Shown: piece after piece, positions 1-8,845 of the stretch
Position numbering within the stretch: position 1 is the stretch's first letter
How the letters are laid out: each line of letters opens with the position of its first letter
Assembly (NCBI GenBank): GCA_013215945.1
Contig: JABSOM010000006.1
Span: 153,568-217,567 of the forward strand
Reading direction: 5' to 3'
Length of the DNA stretch: 64,000 nucleotides
Source of the DNA: Campylobacteraceae bacterium
Lineage (GTDB): Bacteria > Campylobacterota > Campylobacteria > Campylobacterales > Arcobacteraceae
Position numbers and translations under genes: made by a program
Notes under the pieces: model-generated
Databases searched by the model: none
What the model saw: only the letters and a program-made list of their open reading frames with translations
What the model was told of the DNA's origin: nothing

Positions 1-458
1 ATTTTTAGAAGTGCGTAATACTTTTCACTTTCTTTATTAGGAGGTCGTACTTGTCCAGTTACAATATCTCCTGTCCTTAAAGCAAATTTTCTAATTTGCG
101 TAGCAGATACATAAGAATCATTAGAGGTATCAGAGAAATTTCCATCCATTGCTCTTAAAAATCCAAAACCTCCGTCTTTTATCTCTAAAATACCTGTGAA
201 AAGTATAAAACCACCTGCATCAATTTGAGATTTTAAAATTGCGAACATCAATTCTTGTCGTTTGAGTTCTTGAGGATTTTCAACATCAACTTCATTGGCA
301 ATAACCAAGAGCTCTTCTAATGTTAATTGTCTTAATTTTTCAATTTTATATCCATCAACAGGAATATGTGTTCTAGGTTTCCTAGGACTGTTCTTCGTAT
401 TTTTTGCTTTTATATTTTGTTTAGCATTCGGGTTTGCTTGAGTTTTTGGCTCTTCCAT
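1..458 (-). CDS. rho: Transcription termination factor Rho, N-terminal part (runs off the window)
   Basis: About 152 codons are visible from an ATG at 458; the rest lies beyond base 1. Rho is the hexameric RNA helicase that ends transcription at untranslated RNA. After a basic, low-complexity leader of about 35 residues come the Rho N-terminal helical segment ([16 protein letters not shown]) and the cold-shock RNA-binding domain ([12 protein letters not shown], then [17 protein letters not shown] and [11 protein letters not shown]), which are typical Rho signatures. The frame is open to the edge. The upstream Shine-Dalgarno match is weak (AAAGGTC). The ATPase domain cannot be judged here. Confidence 0.93.
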   Translation of the reverse strand, partial: MEEPKTQANPNAKQNIKAKNTKNSPRKPRTHIPVDGYKIEKLRQLTLEELLVIANEVDVENPQELKRQELMFAILKSQIDAGGFILFTGILEIKDGGFGFLRAMDGNFSDTSNDSYVSATQIRKFALRTGDIVTGQVRPPNKESEKYYALLK

Positions 459-612
459 ATGAAATATGACCTTTTTATTTTTACATTAAGTATGTAGATT
501 TTGGTAGTTTAATTTGATGATTCTTTAGATTACCTTATTGTAGTCTATATTTAGTATTTTGTCAAATTATTCATTAAATAATATTAATTAAGGGGAAAAG
601 AGTTAAAAGAAG

Positions 613-640
613 TGGCAAAAAGCATTAATGCTTTTTGCCA
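613..640. terminator. Perfect inverted repeat downstream of the peroxiredoxin gene
   Basis: Thirteen-base arms (TGGCAAAAAGCAT and its complement) surround a TA centre. The repeat sits 32 bp beyond the stop codon of the minus-strand peroxiredoxin gene and also upstream of rho. There is no long T-run after it on the minus strand, so it may be a weak terminator or an RNA-stabilising hairpin. A smaller inverted repeat (GTAAATA/TATTTAC, 647-664) lies between it and the stop codon. Confidence 0.5.
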
Positions 641-671
641 AGCTATGTAAATAATTTTATTTACAAAAGGC

Positions 672-1268
672 TTATAGTTTGTCTTCGTTAGAACCTAAGT
701 ATTTTGCAACACCTTCAGTTGTAGCAGTCATACCTTCGTCACCTTTAGTCCAACCAGCAGGACAAACTTCACCATGCTCATTAGTAAATAACATAGTATC
801 AACCATTCTAACCATTTCATCAATATTTCTACCTAATGGTAAATCATTAATAACTGCATGTCTAACAGTTCCGTCTTTGTCAATTAAAAATGATCCTCTT
901 AATGCAACTGAATCATCAAGTAAAACATCATAATCTCTAGCAATTGATTTAGTGATATCAGCAACTAATGGAAAATTAACTCTTCCAATTCCACCATTTT
1001 TAACATCAGTTTCTCTCCATGCAAAGTGAGAAAATTGTGAATCAACAGAAACACCAATAACATTTACACCTCTTTCTTTAAAATCAGCTACTCTTTTAGA
1101 GAAAGCAATGATTTCTGAAGGACAAACAAAAGTAAAGTCTAGTGGGTAAAAGAATAGAACAGTACCGTTTTCTCCGAAGTTTTCATATAAGTTAAAATTG
1201 TCAACGATTTGACCATCAGCAAGTACAGTTGTAGCTGTAAAATCTGGAGCTTTTTTTGTTACTAACAT
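672..1268 (-). CDS. ahpC: 2-Cys peroxiredoxin (AhpC/TSA family)
   Basis: Thiol peroxidase of 198 aa, the normal length of typical 2-Cys peroxiredoxins; it reduces H2O2 and organic peroxides in the cytoplasm. The peroxidatic Cys is C49 in DFTFVCPSE and the resolving Cys is about C169 in GEVCPAGW. No ahpF-like reductase lies beside it; in Campylobacterota thioredoxin usually serves. The ATG at 1268 has a good ribosome site (AAGGAATTAAAT before ATG). The gene is divergent from a ferredoxin gene across a 340-bp spacer with repeated GATAATTTTTAT elements that may be a redox or iron operator. Confidence 0.95.
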   Translation of the reverse strand: MLVTKKAPDFTATTVLADGQIVDNFNLYENFGENGTVLFFYPLDFTFVCPSEIIAFSKRVADFKERGVNVIGVSVDSQFSHFAWRETDVKNGGIGRVNFPLVADITKSIARDYDVLLDDSVALRGSFLIDKDGTVRHAVINDLPLGRNIDEMVRMVDTMLFTNEHGEVCPAGWTKGDEGMTATTEGVAKYLGSNEDKL

Positions 1269-1608
1269 ATTTAATTCCTTGTTTATAATTAATTTGATTT
1301 AAGAAAAGTTTTGTTTTTCTTTTGCAGTATTGTATTATAAAATTCTAAAATTTAAACACAGTTTAGGAATAAATTTTTAAATTTAAGATAATTTTTATTT
1401 ATGGATAATTTTTATCCTTTAAAGTAAGAACTACTATCATTTTTAATAATAAAAATAGATAAATTTTAATCACAAGCAAAAAACTTGTCTATAGTATGTT
1501 TCTTTTTGATACATAATACTCTGCTTTAGTACTTAATATACTGTATATATTAAAGAAATATTTATTATTACTGTGATAAAGTAAAATATAAATACATTAG
1601 GAAAAGAT
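1269..1608. promoter_or_regulatory. Divergent spacer between peroxiredoxin and ferredoxin genes with repeat elements
   Basis: This 340-bp spacer has no gene that I can support. It holds a 12-bp direct repeat, GATAATTTTTAT, at 1387-1398 and 1404-1415 (17 bp apart). The second copy is part of a 15-bp palindrome, GGATAA-TTT-TTATCC (1403-1417). A second palindrome, TTAATATA-N5-TATATTAA, lies at 1533-1553, about 60 bp before the ferredoxin start. AT-rich palindromes of this kind resemble Fur/PerR-family boxes, but no consensus match is exact. Confidence 0.45.
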
Positions 1609-1866
1609 ATGGCAGTAAGAATAACGGATACATGTATCTCATGTGATGCATGTTTAGATGAATGTCCAACAGAGTCAATTGTGGACAACGACGATAACCC
1701 AACTGGTGAAGATATTTATTATGTAAACCCAGAAACCTGTACAGAATGTGTTGGAGATAATGATGAACCAGCATGTGCAGAAGCCTGTCCAACAGAAGGA
1801 TGTATTGTTTGGGATAATCCAACTACATCTGGTGCTGTTCATAATGAAGCAGTAGTCGAAGAATAA
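1609..1866 (+). CDS. 2[4Fe-4S] ferredoxin, Allochromatium type
   Basis: An 85-aa soluble electron carrier with two Cys clusters: CISCDACLDECP for the first, and a second with the longer loop CTECVGDNDEPACAEACP. That extra insertion between the second and third Cys of cluster II is the mark of the Alvin-type ferredoxins, which reach very low potentials. The tail is acidic. Partners in Campylobacterota are usually pyruvate or 2-oxoglutarate oxidoreductases, not visible here. Start supported by AGGAAAAGAT before ATG. Monocistronic, with a hairpin at 1883-1907 behind it. Confidence 0.93.
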   Translation: MAVRITDTCISCDACLDECPTESIVDNDDNPTGEDIYYVNPETCTECVGDNDEPACAEACPTEGCIVWDNPTTSGAVHNEAVVEE

Positions 1867-1882
1867 AAAGTATTCTTTATAT

Positions 1883-1907
1883 AAAGGTTAAGTAAAACTT
1901 AACCTTT
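1883..1907 (+). terminator. Rho-independent terminator after the ferredoxin gene
   Basis: AAAGGTTAAGT, AAA loop, ACTTAACCTTT: an 11-bp perfect stem followed by a short T-rich stretch, 17 bp after the ferredoxin stop. A second weaker hairpin (AAAAGAG/CTCTTTT, 1937-1962) follows before ndk. Confidence 0.7.
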
Positions 1908-2045
1908 ATTTCACTTAAACAAATTTTATTTTATGCAAAAAAGAGTAAATACAGCTCTTTTTACTAAATAAGAAATCAAGCCTTGCCTTTTAAATTTTAT
2001 TTAGGTATAATCCGCGACTTAAAAACAAAAAATAGGAAAATATAA

Positions 2046-2459
2046 ATGGAACAAACATTATCTATCATTAAACCTGACGCAGTTGCAAAAAATGTAGTTG
2101 GTCAAATTCTATCTAGATTTGAAGCTGCAAACTTAAGAATTGTTGCTACAAAAAAGTTACAATTAAGCCAAGCTGATGCAGAAGCTTTTTATGCAGTTCA
2201 TGCAGAAAGACCTTTTTTCGCTGATTTAGTTAAATTCATGATTTCTGGGCCAGTTGTTGTAACTGTTTTAGAAGGTGAAAACGCTATGCAAATCAATAGA
2301 GACTTAATGGGTGCTACTAACCCTAAAGAAGCAGAAGCTGGTACAATTAGAGCAGACTTTGCAGATTCAATTGATGCAAATGCAGTTCATGGTTCAGATT
2401 CTGTTGAAAATGCAAAAAATGAAATCGCTTTCTATTTTGCAACAAGAGAACTTTCTTAA
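2046..2459 (+). CDS. ndk: Nucleoside diphosphate kinase
   Basis: 137 aa, the standard length. It transfers the gamma-phosphate between nucleoside triphosphates and diphosphates through a phospho-histidine. The N-terminus [13 protein letters not shown] and the active-site loop NAVHGSDS (catalytic His) are diagnostic. Ribosome site AGGAAAATATAA before ATG. It precedes the DUF177-rpmF-plsX-fabH group by 12 bp and is probably co-transcribed with it. Confidence 0.97.
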   Translation: MEQTLSIIKPDAVAKNVVGQILSRFEAANLRIVATKKLQLSQADAEAFYAVHAERPFFADLVKFMISGPVVVTVLEGENAMQINRDLMGATNPKEAEAGTIRADFADSIDANAVHGSDSVENAKNEIAFYFATRELS

Positions 2460-2471
2460 TAAGTAATTATT

Positions 2472-2849
2472 ATGAAAATTGAATTTAGAAAGTTACCAAC
2501 AGTAAAGAAAGATTTCTCAACTTCTTTGCTTTCAGTTAAATTTGAAGGTACTTTCTGTAAGATATCATCAACATTAGCGAAATTTGAAACCACCTTGCGT
2601 GGAACAATTGAGTGTGCGTGTTGTAGATGTAGCGAAACTGATACATTAGACCTTGATGAAACGTTTGATTTTTTAGTAAGCGATAGAGTACACAAAAATG
2701 AAGAATCGGAAGATTTAATCATAGAACTAAACAATGACATCATTGATTTTGATGAAATTATACAAAGTGAAGTCGCATCTTTTCAAAGTGAGTATTACTT
2801 ATGTGATACCTGCAAAGAAAACAATGAGGACTTCGAAAAAGAATTTTAA
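2472..2849 (+). CDS. YceD/DUF177-family protein upstream of rpmF
   Basis: 125 aa. The family is found almost always just before rpmF, as here, and is linked to 23S rRNA or ribosome assembly. It carries two Cys pairs: CACCRC around residue 40 in the middle and CDTC near the C-terminus, suggesting metal binding. The acidic C-terminus (CKENNEDFEKEF) fits the family. The stop is 9 bp before the rpmF start. Function beyond the ribosome link is not established. Confidence 0.82.
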   Translation: MKIEFRKLPTVKKDFSTSLLSVKFEGTFCKISSTLAKFETTLRGTIECACCRCSETDTLDLDETFDFLVSDRVHKNEESEDLIIELNNDIIDFDEIIQSEVASFQSEYYLCDTCKENNEDFEKEF

Positions 2850-2858
2850 GGAAATATT

Positions 2859-3011
2859 ATGGCAGTACCAAAAAGACGAGTCTCTCATTCCAGAGCGGCT
2901 AAAAGAAGAACACATTACAAGATTACATTAAAAAGACCTGTTAAAGATACTGATGGAACTTGGAAGATGCCTCATACGGTTAACCCTAACACTGGTGAAT
3001 ACAAAAACTAA
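2859..3011 (+). CDS. rpmF: 50S ribosomal protein L32
   Basis: A 50-aa protein beginning [17 protein letters not shown], the unmistakable N-terminus of L32, and ending NPNTGEYKN. It lacks the Cys zinc-ribbon residues, so it is the Cys-minus form. Ribosome site AAGGAAATATT before ATG. The stop codon overlaps the plsX start by one base (TAATG), so the two are translationally coupled. An overlapping open frame at 2734-2931 in another phase is only its shadow. Confidence 0.96.
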   Translation: MAVPKRRVSHSRAAKRRTHYKITLKRPVKDTDGTWKMPHTVNPNTGEYKN

Positions 3012-4003
3012 TGTTAAAGATCGCAATTGATGCGATGGGTGGGGACTTTGGTCCCGAGCCTATTGTAGATGGACTTTTAGCGGCACTCAAAAACAACAAC
3101 AAATTTACAGCTATTGCTGTAGGTGATGAAGAACAACTCCTAAGATTAATCCCCGAAAAATACCTTAATAGAATAGAAATACTTGATACTAAAGATGTAA
3201 TATCTATGTCTGATTCTGCAACTGATGCATTAAAAAGAAAAGAATCAACTATTTATAAAGCCATTGAACTTGTAAGAAATAATGAAGCAGCAGCTGTTGT
3301 TTCAGCAGGACATTCAGGCGCTTCAATGTCTTTAGCTACTTTACGAATAGGTAGGATTAAAGGGGTTACTAGACCCGCAATTGCTACATTAATGCCAACA
3401 AGTGAAAATCAAAATACTTTGGTTTTAGATGTTGGTGCGAATGTAGATTGTGATGCAAAAAACCTTTTAGAATTTGCTATTATGGGACAAGTATATGCAG
3501 AAGATGTACTAGAACTTGATGAACCAATTATTGGTTTATTATCAAATGGTGAAGAAGAATCAAAAGGGAACGAAGCAACAAAAGAAGCTTACAAGCTAAT
3601 TTCTGCGCTTCCAAATTTTGCTGGTAATATTGAAGGTGCTGATATCTTTAAAGGTACTGTTGATGTTGTTGTGTGTGATGGTTTCATTGGAAATATTGTA
3701 TTAAAAACAGCAGAAGGTGTTGCTGATACTATTGGTTTGATTCTTAAAAAGAATCTAAAAAGATCATTAATATCAATAGCTGGTGCTGTTTTAATGAGAA
3801 AAGTATTTAAGAGTTTAAAAGTTAGAGTTGATTATGCTGAATATGGTGGAGCTCCTTTATTAGGGGTTAAAGCTCCTGTTATTATTGCCCATGGAAAATC
3901 CAATCCAAAAGCAATAAAAAATGCTATTTTTCAAGCAATTAATGCAGCTAGTTCAAATCTCAACCAAGATATTGAAGACAGATTAAAAAAATACAAAGAC
4001 TAA
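3011..4003 (+). CDS. plsX: Phosphate acyltransferase PlsX
   Basis: 330 aa. PlsX makes acyl-phosphate from acyl-ACP for the PlsY step of phospholipid synthesis. The N-terminus [21 protein letters not shown] is diagnostic; [11 protein letters not shown] and [12 protein letters not shown] are further family signatures. It is peripheral to the membrane. It sits in the conserved rpmF-plsX-fabH order, coupled by a one-base overlap to rpmF and 9 bp ahead of fabH. Confidence 0.97.
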   Translation: MLKIAIDAMGGDFGPEPIVDGLLAALKNNNKFTAIAVGDEEQLLRLIPEKYLNRIEILDTKDVISMSDSATDALKRKESTIYKAIELVRNNEAAAVVSAGHSGASMSLATLRIGRIKGVTRPAIATLMPTSENQNTLVLDVGANVDCDAKNLLEFAIMGQVYAEDVLELDEPIIGLLSNGEEESKGNEATKEAYKLISALPNFAGNIEGADIFKGTVDVVVCDGFIGNIVLKTAEGVADTIGLILKKNLKRSLISIAGAVLMRKVFKSLKVRVDYAEYGGAPLLGVKAPVIIAHGKSNPKAIKNAIFQAINAASSNLNQDIEDRLKKYKD

Positions 4004-4012
4004 GGAAGATAT

Positions 4013-5011
4013 ATGGCTTATGCAGCTTTTAAGTCTATTGGTGCTTATATTCCACCAAAAATAATGACGAATGCAGATTTTGAAAAAATTATCGATACCA
4101 CCGATGAATGGATTGTCAAAAGAACAGGAATCCGAGAAAGAAGAATCTCTGAAGAAAATGAAGCATCATCTGATTTAGGATACAGAGCAGCAGAAGTTGC
4201 TATTAAAAGAGCAGGCATAAACAAAGAAGATATAGATTTGGTTATTTGTGCTACTGTGACACCTGATTATTTATGCATGCCTTCAACAGCATGTTTAATC
4301 GCATCAAAATTAGATTTACCACCTGTTCAAGCTTTTGATATTTCAGCTGCTTGTACTGGTTTTGTATATGCTCTTAGTATTGCAAAAGCATTTATTGAAG
4401 CTGGAATGAAAAAAAATGTTCTTATAGTTGGAGCTGAAACCTACACTTCTATTTTAGATTATACAGACAGGGGAACCTGTTTTATTTTTGGAGATGGTGC
4501 CGGTGCTGCAATGATATGTGCTACGTCTAATAAAGATGAAGCGATTATTGATGTTAACTGCTGCAGTGATGGTAATTATAGTGATTTAATTAAAACTCCT
4601 GGTGGCGGAAGTTTGCATCCATGCAGCCAAGAAGTTTTGGATCAAAAAATGGCTTGCATTAAAATGAAGGGAAATGAAACCTTTAAACTTGCAGTTAAAA
4701 CCCTGACTTCTGATGTTCAAGTTATGATGAAAAAACATAATTTAATTAATGAAGATATTAATCATTTTATACCACATCAGGCAAATATGAGAATTATTAA
4801 AGCTGTTGGAACTGCTTTAAAACTTACTGAAGAACAAACTGTTGTAACTGTTGATAGATACGGTAATACATCAGCAGCTTCTATTCCTATGGCTATGAAT
4901 TATGCTTATGAACAAGGTAAAATTAAAGCAGGTCATACTATTTTATTTGATGCTTTTGGTTCTGGTCTTACTTGGGGTTCTGCTCTTTTTCCTTTTGCAG
5001 GAAAAGAATAA
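4013..5011 (+). CDS. fabH: 3-oxoacyl-ACP synthase III (KAS III)
   Basis: 332 aa. FabH condenses acetyl-CoA with malonyl-ACP to begin fatty acid synthesis. The catalytic triad is visible: Cys in DISAACTGF, His in HFIPHQAN and Asn in DRYGNTSAAS. The start is supported by AAGGAAGATAT before ATG. It is the last gene of the lipid operon and is followed by a strong terminator at 5024-5057. Confidence 0.97.
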   Translation: MAYAAFKSIGAYIPPKIMTNADFEKIIDTTDEWIVKRTGIRERRISEENEASSDLGYRAAEVAIKRAGINKEDIDLVICATVTPDYLCMPSTACLIASKLDLPPVQAFDISAACTGFVYALSIAKAFIEAGMKKNVLIVGAETYTSILDYTDRGTCFIFGDGAGAAMICATSNKDEAIIDVNCCSDGNYSDLIKTPGGGSLHPCSQEVLDQKMACIKMKGNETFKLAVKTLTSDVQVMMKKHNLINEDINHFIPHQANMRIIKAVGTALKLTEEQTVVTVDRYGNTSAASIPMAMNYAYEQGKIKAGHTILFDAFGSGLTWGSALFPFAGKE

Positions 5012-5023
5012 AATTTCTTGATT

Positions 5024-5057
5024 AAAAAAAGCTTGAAGATTTCTTCAAGCTTTTTTT
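5024..5057 (+). terminator. Strong rho-independent terminator after fabH
   Basis: AAAAAAAGCTTGAAGA, two-base loop, and its complement ending in seven T residues. The stem is perfect over 16 bp and lies 13 bp after the fabH stop. Confidence 0.9.
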
Positions 5058-5124
5058 ATGCCAAAATACTTCTACTAAACCCTATTTCACTCTTTTATTA
5101 AGTACTTTATGATAATGTATAGTT

Positions 5125-5799
5125 ATGAAAATACTAGTTATTGAGGACAATTTTACCCTAGCAGATGCACTTGAATCTATACTTACTCATGCCAATTACA
5201 TTGTAGATGTATTTAGTGATGGAGAAGAAGGTATTTATGCATTAAAGAACCATGTGTATGATTTATTAATTCTTGACTTAGGACTTCCCAAACTTGATGG
5301 CATTGATATTTTAACGCAATTACGAAAAGAGAAAAATGATATTCCAGTTATTATTATTTCAGCTCGAGATAAATTGGATCAAAGAATATTGGGATTACAC
5401 TCAGGAGCAGATGATTACATTTGTAAACCTTTTGAATTTGAAGAAATATTAGCCAGGATAGAAGCTGTATTAAGACGAAAAAATAAAAAAGTGGAAAAAA
5501 GCATTATACACAATGATTTGCACTTCGACTTATTTACAAAAACACTCAGAAAAAACAATATTATTGTCAATTTAAGTAAAAGAGAAAATGATATTTTAGA
5601 ATACTTATTAAAAAATGCGAATAACATTATTTCAAAAAACAATCTTGCTCAATATATTACTTCTTTTGATGAAGATTTTAATCCAACCGCTATAGAAACC
5701 TATATTTCGCGTTTACGTAAAAAATTAAATACTTCTATAGATTTAAAAACAATAAGGGGCTTGGGATATATTTTAAAAAAACCTCTCTACAATGAATAA
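5125..5799 (+). CDS. OmpR-family response regulator, TctD-like
   Basis: 224 aa. The receiver domain (residues 1-115) has the acidic pair E7/D8, the phospho-acceptor D51 in LILDLGLPKLDG, and K101 in DDYICKPF. The C-terminal winged helix ends TYISRLRKKLNTSIDLKTIRGLGY, typical of OmpR/PhoB-type DNA binding. Its stop overlaps the downstream kinase start by 8 bp, so the two form a two-component pair. Similarity in style to TctD and the nearby ABC importer suggest control of solute uptake; the target is unproven. Confidence 0.93.
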   Translation: MKILVIEDNFTLADALESILTHANYIVDVFSDGEEGIYALKNHVYDLLILDLGLPKLDGIDILTQLRKEKNDIPVIIISARDKLDQRILGLHSGADDYICKPFEFEEILARIEAVLRRKNKKVEKSIIHNDLHFDLFTKTLRKNNIIVNLSKRENDILEYLLKNANNIISKNNLAQYITSFDEDFNPTAIETYISRLRKKLNTSIDLKTIRGLGYILKKPLYNE

Positions 5800-7162
5800 T
5801 AACTCGATATACAACAGATTAATACTTCGTCTTATCATCCCCATGATTTTAATTAATATACTTATTTTTGCTCTGGTGTATTTATTATTTGGGCAAAAAG
5901 TAAATACCTTTTTTGATCACAATCTTTTAGCAGCCGCAAAAAGTATTAAAGAAAAGACGCTGGTTGAATACGATAAGTTAATTGTAAATCTGCCTTATTT
6001 TTCTATTGATATGCTTGAAAATAACAATAAAGGACATGCTTTTTATAGTGTTCAAAATGAAGATGGCAAAATAATTGCTGGTTTTAAAAATATTCCAGAT
6101 CCATTAAATAAAGAAAATGAAATACAATTTTATTATGCAAACTATTATGATAAAGAAGTCAGAGTTATTTATTTAAAAACACAAATCTTGCAAAAAGACT
6201 CTATTTATAATGCAACCATTAAATTAGCTGTAACCTTAGACAATAGAGAAGAAGTATTAAGGGAGATATTATTACTTGTAATCTTCATTTCTCTTATTAT
6301 CATTATTACAGCAACTGTTATTTCAAAGTGGGGAGTTAAAAATGCCCTTTCCCCTTTATACAGTTTACAAAAAACATTACAATCAAGGGATGCACATGAT
6401 CTAAATCCCATCCATGTAAAAGTACCAAATGAAGTACAAATAATGATTGATGGTATTAATGCTTTATTACAAAGAATCAAAGGCAATATTTCTTATATGG
6501 AACGTTTTAATGCTGACGTTTCTCATCAATTAAGAACACCACTTGCTGAGTTAAAAGCTTTTGTACAACTCAATGATAAAAAAGTAGATAAAAACTACTA
6601 TAAAAAAATAAAATTAATCGATAGCATGGCGCATACTGTTAATCAGCTTTTATTTTATGCTAAAACCAATCCTGGTGCTTTTAATAAAGAACATTTTAGA
6701 ACTGTTAATCTTGTATCTTTATGCCAAGACATATTTGAGAAAATTGTGCCAACAATTTACGATAATAATTTTGAATTTGAATTTATTTATTCAAGAAAAG
6801 AGATTAATATTAATTGTGATGTTATTTTAATAGAAGCCTTAGTTAGTAATGTAATTAATAATTCATTAAAATATGCTAAAAATGCTTTAGGAGAAGATTT
6901 AATTACTTTTGAAATAAAAGAATCAAAAGATTGTGTCTATTTAATTATGAAGGATAAAGGAGAAGGTATTGAAGAAATACATCATAAAAATGTTTTTGAG
7001 CGTTTTGTACGATTAGATTGTAATACTCAAGGTACGGGTTTAGGATTAAATATTGTAGCTCAAATTGTAGAACTACATAAAGCTAAGGTATCGCTAGAAA
7101 ATACAGAAAATGAGTTTTGTGTTATTATTGAATTTAAGAAAGAAGAACTCTTTAATACTTAA
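5792..7162 (+). CDS. Membrane sensor histidine kinase, TctE-like
   Basis: 456 aa. Membrane segments lie at about residues 11-33 and 157-178, with a roughly 120-residue periplasmic sensor between them of the 2CSK_N (TctE/QseC) kind. A HAMP-like linker follows, then the dimerisation box ADVSHQLRTPLAELK with H245, and an ATPase domain with N-box (NVINNSLKYA), G1 (DKGEGI) and G2 (GTGLGLNI). It overlaps the regulator gene upstream. Its stop also overlaps the convergent phosphatase gene by 4 bp. The ligand is unknown; tricarboxylate or organophosphate are candidates only by neighbourhood. Confidence 0.93.
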   Translation: MNNNSIYNRLILRLIIPMILINILIFALVYLLFGQKVNTFFDHNLLAAAKSIKEKTLVEYDKLIVNLPYFSIDMLENNNKGHAFYSVQNEDGKIIAGFKNIPDPLNKENEIQFYYANYYDKEVRVIYLKTQILQKDSIYNATIKLAVTLDNREEVLREILLLVIFISLIIIITATVISKWGVKNALSPLYSLQKTLQSRDAHDLNPIHVKVPNEVQIMIDGINALLQRIKGNISYMERFNADVSHQLRTPLAELKAFVQLNDKKVDKNYYKKIKLIDSMAHTVNQLLFYAKTNPGAFNKEHFRTVNLVSLCQDIFEKIVPTIYDNNFEFEFIYSRKEININCDVILIEALVSNVINNSLKYAKNALGEDLITFEIKESKDCVYLIMKDKGEGIEEIHHKNVFERFVRLDCNTQGTGLGLNIVAQIVELHKAKVSLENTENEFCVIIEFKKEELFNT

Positions 7163-7746
7163 AGAATACTAACCTTCTCTCCTATTTTTTGGAAACGCAG
7201 TATTTGTGCATTTTGGGGATCAGCGATACTTGATAATTCGCTTAAGTCTTTTTCTAAATAGTGTGCCAGTGCCACTTTAATTGCCACCCAATGAGAAACA
7301 ACAACAATATTTTTTCCTTGATTATTCTCAAAAATATTTTCCAAAGCTTTTATCATACGTTCTTGTACTTCTAAAAAACTTTCCGCCCCGATCACATCAA
7401 ATAAATGAGATTCATTCCAAAAGTTATGAGTTTGTACTGCATCATTTTTTTTGATCTCATCTTGCGTTTTACCTTCCCAAACACCTAAAGATATCTCTTT
7501 TAATCCCTCTACACAAATAGCTTCTAAGTTAGATTCTTTTAAAATAATGGCAATAGTATCTATTGTTCGTTTCAAAGGACTCACATAAGCTTTATGAAGT
7601 GTAATTTCTTGCATCAAATCTTTTGCTTTATGCGCTTGAGATATACCCTCTTGTGTTAAGTCTGCATTTAAAGAACCCTGCCATCTTTTTTCAAGGTTCC
7701 ATTTGGTTTGTCCATGTCTGATTAAATATATATTCGTTTCTAACAT
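7159..7746 (-). CDS. Histidine phosphatase family protein (phosphoglycerate mutase-like)
   Basis: 195 aa. The N-terminal phospho-His motif is YLIRHGQTKWN, and the second catalytic His is in VVVSHWVAIKV. An Arg/Glu pocket is suggested by SPLKRTIDTI and EISLGVWEG. Members act on many phosphate esters (3-phosphoglycerate, alpha-ribazole phosphate, others); no cobalamin gene is nearby to favour CobC. It lies behind the ABC importer with a 43-bp gap that holds a hairpin. Ribosome site AAGGAAATAGA before ATG. A role on an imported phosphorylated solute is possible, but this is inference. Confidence 0.85.
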   Translation of the reverse strand: MLETNIYLIRHGQTKWNLEKRWQGSLNADLTQEGISQAHKAKDLMQEITLHKAYVSPLKRTIDTIAIILKESNLEAICVEGLKEISLGVWEGKTQDEIKKNDAVQTHNFWNESHLFDVIGAESFLEVQERMIKALENIFENNQGKNIVVVSHWVAIKVALAHYLEKDLSELSSIADPQNAQILRFQKIGEKVSIL

Positions 7747-7758
7747 TCTATTTCCTTG

Positions 7759-7787
7759 TTTTACCTAAGATTTTATCTTAGGTAAAA
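7759..7787 (-). terminator. Intercistronic hairpin after the ABC importer ATPase gene
   Basis: Perfect 13-bp arms TTTTACCTAAGAT / ATCTTAGGTAAAA with a 3-base loop, lying 2 bp past the ATPase stop on the minus strand. The RNA after the stem is not U-rich (AAAC then AAGG), so it may act as a weak terminator or a stabiliser that lowers phosphatase expression relative to the importer. Confidence 0.6.
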
Positions 7788-7789
7788 TT

Positions 7790-8845
7790 TTATTCGTTTT
7801 TTAAAATATAATTTTCATTTTCATTTGTTTTAATATAAATAAGTTTTCCTATATCTAACAATACACTCGATTTAAAATGAATTGAGTCAATAATTAATTC
7901 ATTGTTTAAGACTTTTACAAAATATCGAACCATATTTCCTAAAAATTCTTTATTTATTACTTTTCCTTCTAAATGACAATCCTCTTTCGTACTTACTACA
8001 AGCGTATGCGGACGTAAAAGGATGCTGCACTTCCCAAGAATGTCTGTTTTTACAGGAATCTTAAAATTATCAGAAGTAATAAAAATACACTCACCATTTT
8101 CTTTAACAACATTTCCTTTTAAAATATTAGCAGAACCAATAAAGTTAGCAACAAATAAGTTTTTAGGGGTATCATAAAGATTATTAGGCGTATCTATTTG
8201 CTGAACAATTCCTGCTTTAAGCAAAGCTATTCTATCAGAAGTCGTATTGGCTTCTTCTTGGTCATGGGTTACAAAAATAGTTGTTAGATTTAATTCTCTT
8301 TGTAAAGAAAGTAATTCTTGCCTCATTTCAACTCTTAATGAAGCATCAAGATTGGATAAGGGTTCATCTAAAAGTAAAACTTTAGGCTCAGTAACTACTG
8401 TTCTAGCTAGTGCAACTCTTTGTTGTTGACCTCCAGATAATTGATTGGGATACCTTGAAGCAAACTCTGTTAATGAAACCAATTCTAAAACTTTGTCAAC
8501 TTTATAATTTACTTCTTTTTGCGGCATTTTTTGCTCTTTTAATCCAAACTCAATATTTTGTCTAATAGTCATATGTGGCCACAATGCATAGGATTGAAAA
8601 ACCATTCCTACTTTTCTTTTCCAAGGAGGAAGATTGGTAATATCTTTCCCCTCTATGAGTATTTGACCTTTTTGGCAGTGCTCAAAACCAGCTATTAGTC
8701 GTAATAAAGTGGACTTACCACACCCAGAGGGGCCTAAAAAAGTAAAAAACTCTCCATGCTTTATCTCTATGCTGACATTTTTAATAACCTTTACTGAACC
8801 AAAAGACAATTCAATATTTTTTAGTGAAATTCCATGTTTACTCAT
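7790..8845 (-). CDS. ABC importer ATP-binding protein (FbpC/PotA type)
   Basis: 351 aa from the chosen start. Walker A GPSGCGKST, Q-loop MVFQSYALWPH, signature LSGGQQQRVALART, Walker B VLLLDEPLSNLD and the switch His in FVTHDQEEA are all present. A C-terminal TOBE-like regulatory region follows (about residues 240-351). The ATG at 8845 has GGAG 9 bases ahead and overlaps the permease gene end by 8 bp. An in-frame ATG 22 codons further upstream (at 8911) would lie well inside the permease gene and lacks support. It powers uptake by the neighbouring permease and binding protein. Confidence 0.93.
   Translation of the reverse strand: MSKHGISLKNIELSFGSVKVIKNVSIEIKHGEFFTFLGPSGCGKSTLLRLIAGFEHCQKGQILIEGKDITNLPPWKRKVGMVFQSYALWPHMTIRQNIEFGLKEQKMPQKEVNYKVDKVLELVSLTEFASRYPNQLSGGQQQRVALARTVVTEPKVLLLDEPLSNLDASLRVEMRQELLSLQRELNLTTIFVTHDQEEANTTSDRIALLKAGIVQQIDTPNNLYDTPKNLFVANFIGSANILKGNVVKENGECIFITSDNFKIPVKTDILGKCSILLRPHTLVVSTKEDCHLEGKVINKEFLGNMVRYFVKVLNNELIIDSIHFKSSVLLDIGKLIYIKTNENENYILKNE

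Noticed and set aside
679..933. An open frame antisense to the peroxiredoxin gene
   Set aside because: It is a shadow of a strongly conserved coding sequence and resembles no family.
1568..1822. An antisense frame over the ferredoxin gene, rich in Leu, His and Tyr
   Set aside because: Composition is that of a reverse shadow of Cys/Asp/Glu-rich coding sequence; the ferredoxin motifs on the plus strand are decisive.
2734..2931. A 65-codon open frame overlapping the end of the DUF177 gene and rpmF
   Set aside because: It lies in another phase across two genes with clear family matches and has no ribosome site; rpmF in the correct phase explains the DNA.
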